Assembly (NCBI GenBank): GCA_046498385.1
Contig: JAWOAU010000089.1
Span: 1 to 19,559 of the forward strand
Source of the DNA: Halarchaeoplasma sp046498385
GTDB lineage: Archaea; Thermoplasmatota; Thermoplasmata; Halarchaeoplasmatales; Halarchaeoplasmataceae
Direction of reading: 5' to 3'
DNA length: 19,559 bases
In this document: piece by piece, positions 7,003-14,304 of the stretch
How positions within the stretch are numbered: position 1 is the stretch's first letter
Layout: each line of letters starts with the position of its first letter
The notes under the pieces: model-generated
What the model was told of the DNA's origin: nothing
Seen by the model: only the letters and a program-made list of their open reading frames with translations
The model's database searches: none
Position numbers and translations under genes: made by a program

Positions 7003-7051
7003 CAATAAAAAACAAGTATTTCTTAAATGTTTCTGATTGCATTAGAAAAAA
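7003..7051 (-). terminator. Oligo-T tracts downstream of hyuB
   Basis: On minus, a T6 tract directly follows the hyuB stop (7046-7051) and a second T6 lies at 7007-7012. They probably end the hyuAB transcript before the separate kbl promoter. Confidence 0.4.
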
Positions 7052-8575
7052 TTAACGATGCCCCCATCCGCCGCCGCCAGGTGTTTCCACCCGTAGGCGC
7101 CACCCTCTTTTAACGGGTATACTTACATGCCCACCGAGTTCTATCTCCTCCCCCTCCTTTATCATCAGGTTTCTACCTGCCAATCCGTCTCTTCCGCCCT
7201 TTAGCCCCTCTGGTCCATGAACCCGCCTTTCAGATTGGATCGATAGGTGGGCGTCCTCCAGCATTTCTATCTCTCTTACGATACCGTCTCCTCCCTTGAA
7301 CAAACCGACGCCACCGGACCCTTTTCTGAGTTTGTAGCATACCACTTTTACGGGATACTCGTGTTCCATGGATTCGACCGGCGTGTTCATTGTGTTGGTC
7401 ATGTGTACATGTACCCCGCTAGCTCCGTCTCCCGAAGACGACGCCCCCGCGCCTCCCCCTATGGTTTCGTAATAGGTGAACCGCCGATTACCGATGGTAA
7501 CGTTGTTCATGGTACCCTGGCACTGGGCGGGCATATGGTCCGGGGATACGGACCTTAAAGCATCCAGTATTAGCTCCACTACCCTTTGAGATGTTTCCAC
7601 GTTACCTGCGGATACCGCGGCAGGATAAAGGGGGTTCAGGAGGGTACCCTTAGGAACGTATATATTCAGCGGTTGGTAGACCCCTTGGTTCATGGGTATG
7701 TCCTCTGGTATAAGGCACCTTACCACATAATACACTGCTGAAAGAGTCACCGGCAGCGGTGCGTTGATGTTTCCTTCTACCTGGGGTGAAGTACCTTGAA
7801 AATCAAAGTGCATACGATCCCCATCTATAGTGAGCTCCAGGCGGAGGACGGCCTCACCCCCCCATTCCATGGAGGACGAAACGCTGTAGGTACCGTCTTC
7901 CATCTTGCTGATGGTTTTCCTGGTCCTTTCCTCGGAGTAGTCCAATGAAGCCTCGGTGAACTTCAGATGATCTTGAGGTCCGAATTTTTGGATCAACTCC
8001 AAAAGCTCTTTGGCCCCCATCTCGTTTGCCCCGATCTGGGCACGGATATCACCCATCCTTTCCCCAGGATTCCTGGTCTCGGAGAGGGGGGCAAAGTTGT
8101 CTCGGCAGAACACGCCCTTTTTAACAATGTGGACCGGGGGGATCACAACACCTTCTTCTTCCAACTTCACACTGTCACCGGGCATGGAACCGGGTGTTAA
8201 ACCCCCTACGTCGGCATGATGGGCACGGTTTACCAGGTAAGCGGTCATCTTCCCTTGGAAGAAAAATGGTTTGACTACGGTTATATCCGGGAGATGAGTG
8301 CCGCCTTTATATGGATCGTTGATCATCACCTGGTCGCCCTCGGATAGGTCGCAGGAAGATACGATCTCTTTCAAGGCACTGGGCATAGCACCTAGGTGTA
8401 CCGGTATGTGCTCCGCCTGAGCGACCATCTTTCCATCTTTGCTAAAAACCGCGCATGATTCGTCCTTTCTTTCCTTTATATTGGCGGAAAAGGCACTTCT
8501 TTGTAAGGCGGCACCCATGCGTTCCGGTATACCTTCCATTGAATGCCGGATCACTTCAAAAAGAACCGGGTTCAT
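7052..8575 (-). CDS. hyuB: Hydantoinase B/oxoprolinase family subunit (HyuB)
   Basis: A 507-residue protein, near the lower end of the family range. Family motifs run in order: NIKERKDESCAVFS near residue 33, HIPVHLGAMP (56-65), MINDPYKGGTHLPDITV, HHADVGG..PGSMPGDS, NAPLPVT, a glycine-rich GGGAGASSSGDGA segment, a KGSGGVGLFKGGDGI.RE segment and the terminal PGGGGWG. It forms the second half of the ATP-dependent hydantoinase/5-oxoprolinase complex with HyuA, opening cyclic amides such as 5-oxoproline or N-methylhydantoin. Related complexes carboxylate acetone or acetophenone, so the substrate is not fixed. The ATG overlaps the hyuA stop in an ATGA arrangement, with GGTGAG just upstream, showing translational coupling. 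Confidence 0.9.
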   Translation of the reverse strand: MNPVLFEVIRHSMEGIPERMGAALQRSAFSANIKERKDESCAVFSKDGKMVAQAEHIPVHLGAMPSALKEIVSSCDLSEGDQVMINDPYKGGTHLPDITVVKPFFFQGKMTAYLVNRAHHADVGGLTPGSMPGDSVKLEEEGVVIPPVHIVKKGVFCRDNFAPLSETRNPGERMGDIRAQIGANEMGAKELLELIQKFGPQDHLKFTEASLDYSEERTRKTISKMEDGTYSVSSSMEWGGEAVLRLELTIDGDRMHFDFQGTSPQVEGNINAPLPVTLSAVYYVVRCLIPEDIPMNQGVYQPLNIYVPKGTLLNPLYPAAVSAGNVETSQRVVELILDALRSVSPDHMPAQCQGTMNNVTIGNRRFTYYETIGGGAGASSSGDGASGVHVHMTNTMNTPVESMEHEYPVKVVCYKLRKGSGGVGLFKGGDGIVREIEMLEDAHLSIQSERRVHGPEGLKGGRDGLAGRNLMIKEGEEIELGGHVSIPVKRGWRLRVETPGGGGWGHR

Positions 8576-10458
8576 ACTCTCACCAACTCTAGTATGCCTT
8601 TTTGTTTTACACTAAAGGACCATCGAGGTGGTATCAATATGGTGGAGCTCATGTCCTCGACAACAGCCGGTCCTTTCTCCTGAGCACCTTGCGGTAGATG
8701 TTTTCTGTAGAATACACTGCACTTTTGTTCTCCTCCCGGGAACAAACATTTTCTAGGCTGTGGGTGTTCACCAGGTCCCAACAGGTCGGGCAGCCCGATA
8801 AATTCTCTCTTTTTACGATGTTCCACCCTTAAATTAACTATCTCTATATCTCCATCTTCGTCGGCGTAACCATAGTGTCTTTTATGCTCCTGGTGAAACC
8901 TTTCTTCCACATCTTCGGATAAAGGTATATTCAAGTGATGACTTTGGCCTTTGTACCTAAGAGCTAGGTAAACCCTTCTTTCTCCTTCTTGACCCTGGCT
9001 GAGTTCCTTTACTGCCTCCCACACCTCGTTTATCTTCTTTAAAGGTAACAGAAGTGTTCTAGATCTCTCGGTCACTATGTCGCCGGTAAGCATACCTAGG
9101 GCGGAAAAAACACCAGGTAGCGGAGGAACGTAAACCCGGTCTATACCAAGTTCCTCCGCCAAGTACGCGGCGTGGAGCGGTCCCGCACCACCGAATGCTA
9201 GTATGCTGAATTTAGAGGGCATCAGGCCCCTTTCAACGGTTATTTCTTTCATACAACGAGACATCTTTGAATTCGCCACCCTAATCACCCCCATGATCAC
9301 CTTGTCCGTGGGCATGTTAAGTTTTTCACACAATTTATTCACAGCGGTCTCAGCCGGTTCTCGGTAAAGCTCGATCCTCCCCCCTAAAAAATAATCCTTG
9401 TCTATGTACCCCGCCAGCAGCAGTGCGTCCGTCAATGTCGGTTCGATGCCGCCTAGACCGTAGCAGGCAGGGCCCGGCCGGGCACCTGCACTTTTAGGCC
9501 CTACCCTTAGTATATCTCCGTCATCGACCCATGCCGTACTTCCACCGCCGGCACCTATCGTTACGATATCGGCCATCCTCGACTGTACGGGAAAGCCGCC
9601 TATACACCCCTGGTCTTTCCATCCTATCTTCCCGCTGATTATGGTGGCCATATCGGCACTGGTACCGCCCATGTCAAATGTTATCAAGTCCTTCGCACCC
9701 AGCACTTCAGACATATATTCTCCCCCGGCGGCACCGCCGGCAGGACCGGAATAGAAGGTATCTATCGGGTTGATGCTCGAAGACGGTTCAAGACCCCCGC
9801 TCGACTTCATCACCAACGGTTCAATACCTATGCTCTCCTTTAAACTTTTAAAATAATCCCTCACCACCGGCCTGAGATAAGCATCGAGTAGAGTGGTCAC
9901 TCCCCTTTCATACTCCCTGAACTCGTTCGATACTTCATGAGAAAGAGAGTGAGGTATCCCCTGAGATCTGAATATCTCGCCGATGGTTTTCTCGTGTCCT
10001 TTGTTTTTGTATGAATGCAGGAGACAGACCGCGGCGGCACAGTTTTTTTCCTTAAGCTCCACCGCCAATTTTTTTATTTCATCTATATCGATGCTCCGAT
10101 GGATTTCACCATCCGCCCCAATCCTGCCTACCACTCCATAACTATCTTCAGGTGCCAGGGGTGGTTTTGGTTTTTCGATATGAAGTTCATATAGGTTGGG
10201 ACGGACCTGCCTGCCGATGAGCAGTAGGTCCTCAAAATTTCGGTTGGTGATGAACGCGGTACGTACTCCCCTGCCCTCCAAAAAAGCGTTGGTGGCCACA
10301 GTGGTACCGTGGATGAAAACGTCGCCTCCCCGGGGGAAACCTTGTATAACCGCCTCCGCCGGGTCATCCCGGGTGGAAGGTATCTTGTAGTGCTTTAAAC
10401 CCTCTTCCATCACCAATATGTCGGTAAAGGTCCCGCCTACATCCACTGACACTATCAT
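8572..10458 (-). CDS. hyuA: Hydantoinase A/oxoprolinase family subunit (HyuA)
   Basis: A 628-residue ATPase-like subunit of the ASKHA-related hydantoinase/oxoprolinase family. The N-terminal phosphate-binding VDVGGTFTD (5-13) is followed by HGTTVATNAFLEGRG, SNEFREYERG, SSGGL, YSGPAGGAAGG, FDMGGTSAD, and IGAGGGSTAWVD leading into the GPKSAGARPGPACYG segment; FGGAGPLHA lies in the C-terminal part. All are typical of HyuA/HyuA_N proteins. It uses ATP to activate the ring amide of a substrate such as 5-oxoproline or a hydantoin, in complex with HyuB. It is first in its operon, with a TATA-like box 26.5 nt upstream and no Shine-Dalgarno site, so it is probably leaderless. Two palindromic elements lie further upstream. 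The exact substrate is unknown. Confidence 0.9.
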   Translation of the reverse strand: MIVSVDVGGTFTDILVMEEGLKHYKIPSTRDDPAEAVIQGFPRGGDVFIHGTTVATNAFLEGRGVRTAFITNRNFEDLLLIGRQVRPNLYELHIEKPKPPLAPEDSYGVVGRIGADGEIHRSIDIDEIKKLAVELKEKNCAAAVCLLHSYKNKGHEKTIGEIFRSQGIPHSLSHEVSNEFREYERGVTTLLDAYLRPVVRDYFKSLKESIGIEPLVMKSSGGLEPSSSINPIDTFYSGPAGGAAGGEYMSEVLGAKDLITFDMGGTSADMATIISGKIGWKDQGCIGGFPVQSRMADIVTIGAGGGSTAWVDDGDILRVGPKSAGARPGPACYGLGGIEPTLTDALLLAGYIDKDYFLGGRIELYREPAETAVNKLCEKLNMPTDKVIMGVIRVANSKMSRCMKEITVERGLMPSKFSILAFGGAGPLHAAYLAEELGIDRVYVPPLPGVFSALGMLTGDIVTERSRTLLLPLKKINEVWEAVKELSQGQEGERRVYLALRYKGQSHHLNIPLSEDVEERFHQEHKRHYGYADEDGDIEIVNLRVEHRKKREFIGLPDLLGPGEHPQPRKCLFPGGEQKCSVFYRKHLPQGAQEKGPAVVEDMSSTILIPPRWSFSVKQKGILELVRV

Positions 10459-10480
10459 GATCAGGCAATAGGTGCTTTAC

Positions 10481-10488
10481 GATTAAAT
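10481..10488 (-). promoter_or_regulatory. TATA-like box of hyuA
   Basis: ATTTAATC on minus, centred 26.5 nt from the ATG at 10458. It is nearly the same octamer, at the same distance, as in front of the panE-like gene. Confidence 0.6.
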
Positions 10489-10492
10489 GATT

Positions 10493-10510
10493 ATCCCTCG
10501 GTGAAGGGAT
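10493..10510. promoter_or_regulatory. Inverted repeat just upstream of the hyuA promoter
   Basis: ATCCCT-CGGTGA-AGGGAT: perfect 6-bp arms with a 6-bp centre. It lies at about -35 to -52 relative to the predicted leaderless start, next to the BRE position, where an activator or repressor could act on the basal machinery. The short arms make chance possible. Confidence 0.35.
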
Positions 10511-10580
10511 CCAAATCACTTTTTTATAGCTTGCCCATATTAATAAATAGGACGAAAATATTAAATACGATTAGCACATA

Positions 10581-10594
10581 TGTACAGTTGTACA
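10581..10594. promoter_or_regulatory. Double TGTACA palindrome in the birA-hyuA gap
   Basis: Two TGTACA hexamers, each palindromic, two bases apart, inside a wider imperfect symmetry (ACATA before, AAGTGT after). It lies in the 191-bp non-coding stretch between the end of birA and the start of hyuA, about 125-135 bp upstream of hyuA. It may be a dimeric regulator site. The rest of the gap is A/T-rich with no gene seen. Confidence 0.35.
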
Positions 10595-10649
10595 AGTGTT
10601 ACGATAATCACCCTCCCTCCCTTTTTGTTTTGGGTGGTGAGGATTTCAC

Positions 10650-11420
10650 CTATTTTTTACGTGATCGATGAACAATTTCTAGATCACCCGATACTGCGGC
10701 CAACCACCCCTTCCGGGTGTCCAATAAAAGTCGTCCCTTCTTATCGATGCCTTTTACCTTACCCTCCACATAAGAATCATTTTCGTGCAGGTGTACTTTT
10801 TTTCCCACCATATCCGTATTTTCCAGCCAAAGCTCTTTTACCCGGTCATACCGTCTTTCCTTGATGAGACGGTAAACATCGTCCATGGACTTCAGGAGGA
10901 CTTCAAAAAAACTGTCGGTGTCGATATCCGCCCCCCTTTCTATCTTCAAGGAAGTGGCTGACCCCGTTAGATCGTCCGGGAGTTCGTTGTTGACGTTTAT
11001 GCCTACACCAAGGACCAGATACTGTAGATCTCTATCTTCAAAATGCAGTTCCGTGAGCACACCAGCAGCTTTTTTACCGCCTATGAGCACGTCGTTCGGC
11101 CATTTAATACTCCCCTGGATACCGCAGCTTTTTTTCAAGGCCTCGGAAATCGATATGGAGGCTGCCATGGTTGCGAGCATGGTCGTGTCCGGTTTCATAT
11201 CAGGATAAAGCACCACCGAAAACCAGAGTCCTCCCGGAGGGGAATGCCAGGATCTTTTTTTTCTTCCCCTACCCCCGGTCTGAGTTTTCGCAAGTACCAC
11301 TGTCCCCTCTTCAACACCGTCCTCAGCCATCCTTTTACCGATGGAGTTGGTAGACACTACAGAGTCGTATCGAAGTACGTGTTTACCTATGGTCCTGGTA
11401 AATTCATCCGGCGAGGTCAT
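10650..11420 (-). CDS. birA: Biotin-[acetyl-CoA-carboxylase] ligase, HTH-less
   Basis: A 256-residue biotin-protein ligase that makes biotinyl-AMP and attaches biotin to the carrier lysine of carboxylases. Motifs: STN (23-25), the biotinyl-AMP loop GGRGRKKRSW (49-58), KWPNDV (106-111), the lysine of GGKKAAGVL near 117, and GVGINVN (138-144), followed by the small C-terminal SH3-like domain ending near 250. It lacks the N-terminal helix-turn-helix of E. coli BirA (group I), so it should not itself be a DNA-binding repressor. It is transcribed away from the carboxylase operon that starts at 11522, whose carrier subunit is its evident substrate. A TATA-like box 26.5 nt upstream suggests a leaderless transcript. 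Confidence 0.95.
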   Translation of the reverse strand: MTSPDEFTRTIGKHVLRYDSVVSTNSIGKRMAEDGVEEGTVVLAKTQTGGRGRKKRSWHSPPGGLWFSVVLYPDMKPDTTMLATMAASISISEALKKSCGIQGSIKWPNDVLIGGKKAAGVLTELHFEDRDLQYLVLGVGINVNNELPDDLTGSATSLKIERGADIDTDSFFEVLLKSMDDVYRLIKERRYDRVKELWLENTDMVGKKVHLHENDSYVEGKVKGIDKKGRLLLDTRKGWLAAVSGDLEIVHRSRKK

Positions 11421-11442
11421 GGACGGCTATTGCACAGGAACC

Positions 11443-11450
11443 TTTAAAAA
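11443..11450 (-). promoter_or_regulatory. TATA-like box of birA
   Basis: TTTTTAAA on minus, centred 26.5 nt from ATG 11420, with no Shine-Dalgarno site between. It shares the 101-bp divergent intergenic region with the liuC promoter. Confidence 0.6.
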
Positions 11451-11489
11451 CGTATTCCGTAGAAAATATTGATCATGGGAGAAAAACTT

Positions 11490-11498
11490 ATTTAACTT
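11490..11498 (+). promoter_or_regulatory. TATA-like box of the liuC-carboxylase operon
   Basis: ATTTAACTT is centred about 28 nt upstream of ATG 11522, preceded by an A-rich GAGAAAAACTT. It supports the leaderless start at 11522 and argues against ATG 11504, which lies too close to this box. Confidence 0.55.
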
Positions 11499-11521
11499 CC
11501 TACATGATTCGCTGTAATTAT

Positions 11522-12307
11522 ATGGCTTATGAAACTTTGGATTTAACTATAGACGGCAGCACTCTCATTATAAAATTCAACCGGCCTGATGTTCACAACG
11601 CGATGAACGATCTTATGTTGAAAGAACTCATCGCTTGTTTCAAAGAATACAAGGAGGTACGAGATATCCGAACCGTTGTTATAACTGGGAAAGGAAAGTC
11701 CTTTTCCGCCGGTGCGGACCTCAACTGGATGAAGAGTATGGTTGATTATTCCTTAGAGGAAAATATAAAAGACAGCAATCTACTTCTGGAACTCTATGAT
11801 TCCATGTACTATTTTCCCAAACCCCTCATAGCGAAGATCAACGGCCATGCCTTCGGAGGCGGCGTCGGATTTATGGCTGTGTGCGACGTAGTGGTGGCGG
11901 TACCAGATGCCCTGTTTGCGTTCAGTGAGGTAAATCTAGGGATCATACCGTCGGTTATTTCAACCTATGTGATAAAGCGTATCGGCACGGCAAATATGAA
12001 GCGTCTGTTCATAACCGGTGAGAGGTTCGATTCCCAACACGGTAATAAGATAGGATTGATCGACATCGTTGTACCTCCGGAAGAGCTCGATGCGGAGATA
12101 GAAAAGCTCATCAAATTCTTGAACTCTTCGGCACCTGGTGCGGTTAAGGAGGTCAAAGAACTGATAAGAAAGTATCATGACCTATCCGCGGACGAGTACA
12201 AGAGGTTTACAGTGGAAAAGATCGCCGAACTCAGGGTATCCCAAGAGGGACAGGAGGGGATATCCGCCTTCCTTGAAAAACGAAAACCCAAATGGAGAGA
12301 GATATGA
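11522..12307 (+). CDS. liuC: Enoyl-CoA hydratase family, methylglutaconyl-CoA hydratase (LiuC)-like
   Basis: A 261-residue crotonase-fold protein. FSAGADLNWMK (61-71) and the GHAFGGGVGF segment (108-117) form the CoA/oxyanion-hole loops, and SEVNLGIIPSVIS carries the catalytic E136. The glutamate equivalent to E144 of rat hydratase is Gly here (GGGVG). The combination ADLNWMK, GGGVG and LGIIP.VIS is characteristic of bacterial LiuC rather than the generic fatty-acid hydratase. LiuC hydrates 3-methylglutaconyl-CoA to HMG-CoA, the step after methylcrotonyl-CoA carboxylase, whose genes follow directly. Its stop overlaps the next start (ATGA). It could still be a general hydratase, but the context favours leucine breakdown. 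Confidence 0.82.
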   Translation: MAYETLDLTIDGSTLIIKFNRPDVHNAMNDLMLKELIACFKEYKEVRDIRTVVITGKGKSFSAGADLNWMKSMVDYSLEENIKDSNLLLELYDSMYYFPKPLIAKINGHAFGGGVGFMAVCDVVVAVPDALFAFSEVNLGIIPSVISTYVIKRIGTANMKRLFITGERFDSQHGNKIGLIDIVVPPEELDAEIEKLIKFLNSSAPGAVKEVKELIRKYHDLSADEYKRFTVEKIAELRVSQEGQEGISAFLEKRKPKWREI

Positions 12308-13803
12308 TGTTAGAAAAGGTACTTGTCGCGAACCGTGGAGAGATCGCAGTAAGGATAATAAAGGCATGTCAAGAGATGGGCATAAAGACCGTAGCGGTTT
12401 ATTCTGATGTGGACGAAAAAGCTCCACATGTACGCATGGCGGACCAGGCAGTGGGTTTAGGAGATCCTACTCCCTCTGAAAGTTACCTCAACATACCAAA
12501 GATGATCGAGGCGGCCCAGTCGACCGGTGCCGATGCAATCCACCCCGGTTACGGATTTCTGGCTGAAAACCCCGATTTTGCCCACAGTTGTGAGGCGGTT
12601 GACATCAAATTCATCGGACCAAAGTCTGAAATCATCGCGGATATGGGCAACAAGATAAGGGCAAAAAAGGTGATGGAAAATTCAGGGATACCCATCATAC
12701 CGGGTTATCACGGCGAAAAACAGGATATATCCACATTGACGGCGGCCGGAAAAAAGATCGGCTTTCCTCTGATGGTAAAGGCCACATCCGGTGGCGGTGG
12801 TAAGGGGATGAAAATCGTCAGGTCCGAGGAGGACCTGAAAAGTGCTATAGAAGGATCCCAGCGTGAGGCAAAGTCATCCTTCGGAGACGAATCGGTCTAC
12901 CTGGAAAGATACCTAGATGAGCCAAGGCACATCGAGATCCAGATACTGGCCGACGAACACGGCAACACCGTCCACCTGAACGAAAGGGACTGCTCCATAC
13001 AGCGCCGGCATCAAAAGATAATAGAGGAAACACCGTCTCCCGCAGTCGACGACGAACTAAGAAAAGAGATGGGTGATGCGGCGGTAAAGGCGGCAAAGGC
13101 CGTAGGATATACCAACGCAGGTACGGTGGAGTTCATGGTCGACTCCAAGCTAAACTATTACTTCTTGGAGATGAACACGAGGGTGCAGGTGGAGCATCCC
13201 ATAACCGAAGCGACTACCAGCATAGATATAGTGAAGTGGCAGCTCAAGATCGCCAGTGGAATGGAGTTGACCGTATCTCAAGATGAGGTTAAACCTCACG
13301 GACATGCAATGGAGTGCAGGATATATGCGGAAGACCCTTCCAAAGGTTTCCTCCCGTGTACGGGAACTTTGAAAAGGATGAAGGTCCCCTCGGGCCCAAA
13401 CATAAGGAACGACCTAGGTATAGAGGAGGGTATGGAGATAACTCCGTATTACGACCCCATGCTGGGCAAACTCATAGTAAAGGGTGAGAACAGGCACGAA
13501 TCCATTGAAAAGATGCGGTGGGCCCTTTCAAGATATATGGTGCTGGGTATAACCACCAATATACCGTTTTTAAGGGCCATCATGAATAACGAACACTTCC
13601 AGGACGGAAACATCACTACTCATTTCATCGAAAGGTACCTGTCGGATTGGACCGATGTAAAGGCCGAACTGCCTACGGAGGCAATAATTGCACTGGCTGT
13701 TTATGACCAAATGCATCCGAAGAGAGAAGAGGTAGTAAAATACAAGGAAACCGACCCTCACTCTCCCTGGAAATTCGGAGGTAAATGGAGGGTAGGTGTG
13801 TAA
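12304..13803 (+). CDS. Biotin carboxylase subunit (split alpha subunit of methylcrotonyl-CoA carboxylase)
   Basis: A 499-residue ATP-grasp biotin carboxylase that uses ATP and bicarbonate to carboxylate biotin on its carrier. Landmarks: VLVANRGEIAVRI at the N-terminus, the HPGYGFLAEN segment (80-89), the ATP-lid loop KATSGGGGKGMK (159-170), ERDCSIQRRHQK (227-238), and EMNTRVQVEH (289-298) with the metal and bicarbonate residues E289, N291, R293. The C-terminus continues past the biotin carboxylase domain to DPHSPW..GGKWRVG, which in one-piece MCC or PCC alpha chains marks the start of the next domain. ATG 12304 is chosen for GGAGA five bases upstream and the ATGA overlap with liuC; ATG 12307 or 12292 are alternatives. 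It would act with the two downstream subunits. Confidence 0.93.
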   Translation: MMLEKVLVANRGEIAVRIIKACQEMGIKTVAVYSDVDEKAPHVRMADQAVGLGDPTPSESYLNIPKMIEAAQSTGADAIHPGYGFLAENPDFAHSCEAVDIKFIGPKSEIIADMGNKIRAKKVMENSGIPIIPGYHGEKQDISTLTAAGKKIGFPLMVKATSGGGGKGMKIVRSEEDLKSAIEGSQREAKSSFGDESVYLERYLDEPRHIEIQILADEHGNTVHLNERDCSIQRRHQKIIEETPSPAVDDELRKEMGDAAVKAAKAVGYTNAGTVEFMVDSKLNYYFLEMNTRVQVEHPITEATTSIDIVKWQLKIASGMELTVSQDEVKPHGHAMECRIYAEDPSKGFLPCTGTLKRMKVPSGPNIRNDLGIEEGMEITPYYDPMLGKLIVKGENRHESIEKMRWALSRYMVLGITTNIPFLRAIMNNEHFQDGNITTHFIERYLSDWTDVKAELPTEAIIALAVYDQMHPKREEVVKYKETDPHSPWKFGGKWRVGV

Positions 13804-13804
13804 C

Positions 13805-14302
13805 ATGTTTCTGAGATACGAATACAACGGAAACATATATCAAGTCGAGGTTGAGCGTAAGAACGGTGAATACTACATCACCTATGACGGAGACGTTTAT
13901 ACCGTTACCGCCGAAGAGGTTGAAAGGGGCTATCTGAAGATCAACCTGGGCGGCAGGATAATAAAGTGTGTGGTATCACATATAGATAAAAGTAAATATG
14001 TTTTTTACAACGGCGATGTTTTTGAAGTAGAGCCCACCGAACTCACAGGGAAAAAGTTCAGCAAGGATACGGAGAGCGGAGAGGATGAATTGAAGTCCCC
14101 TATCTCCGGCAGGGTAGTCAAAATACCTGTGAAAGAGGGTGAGCTCGTAAAAACAGGTGATGAGTTGATGGTGATCGAGGCTATGAAGATGGAATATATG
14201 ATCAAGGCACCTTGGGATGGTATTGTAGTAAAGGTAAACTTTTCCCAGGGAGATCAGATAGATATAGGTGAAGAAAGCATTAAGCTTTCCAAGGAGGAAT
14301 GA
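13805..14302 (+). CDS. Biotin carboxyl carrier subunit (BT-like plus BCCP domains)
   Basis: A 165-residue protein corresponding to the C-terminal part of a one-piece acyl-CoA carboxylase alpha chain. Residues 1-80 are beta-rich, like the region linking biotin carboxylase to carrier. After a short charged linker (about 82-96), residues 97-165 form a biotinyl/lipoyl domain with the attachment motif EAMKME, biotin-accepting lysine K128 (codon 14186-14188). It carries CO2 from the upstream carboxylase to the downstream carboxyltransferase and is the expected substrate of birA. ATG 13805 is chosen, one base after the upstream TAA, with AGGTG six bases before; a GTG at 13796 would overlap the previous gene. 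The break falls exactly at a domain border, so it looks like an established split rather than a recent frameshift. Confidence 0.93.
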   Translation: MFLRYEYNGNIYQVEVERKNGEYYITYDGDVYTVTAEEVERGYLKINLGGRIIKCVVSHIDKSKYVFYNGDVFEVEPTELTGKKFSKDTESGEDELKSPISGRVVKIPVKEGELVKTGDELMVIEAMKMEYMIKAPWDGIVVKVNFSQGDQIDIGEESIKLSKEE

Positions 14303-14304
14303 AA

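Noticed and set aside
11504..11521. Earlier ATG for the liuC-like gene
   Set aside because: It is only about 10 nt downstream of the TATA-like box, and family homology begins at the second methionine.
13796..13805. Frameshift splitting a fused carboxylase alpha gene
   Set aside because: The break falls at a domain border, with a proper stop, its own ATG and an AGGTG site, so two real subunits are more likely. A sequencing error cannot be fully excluded.
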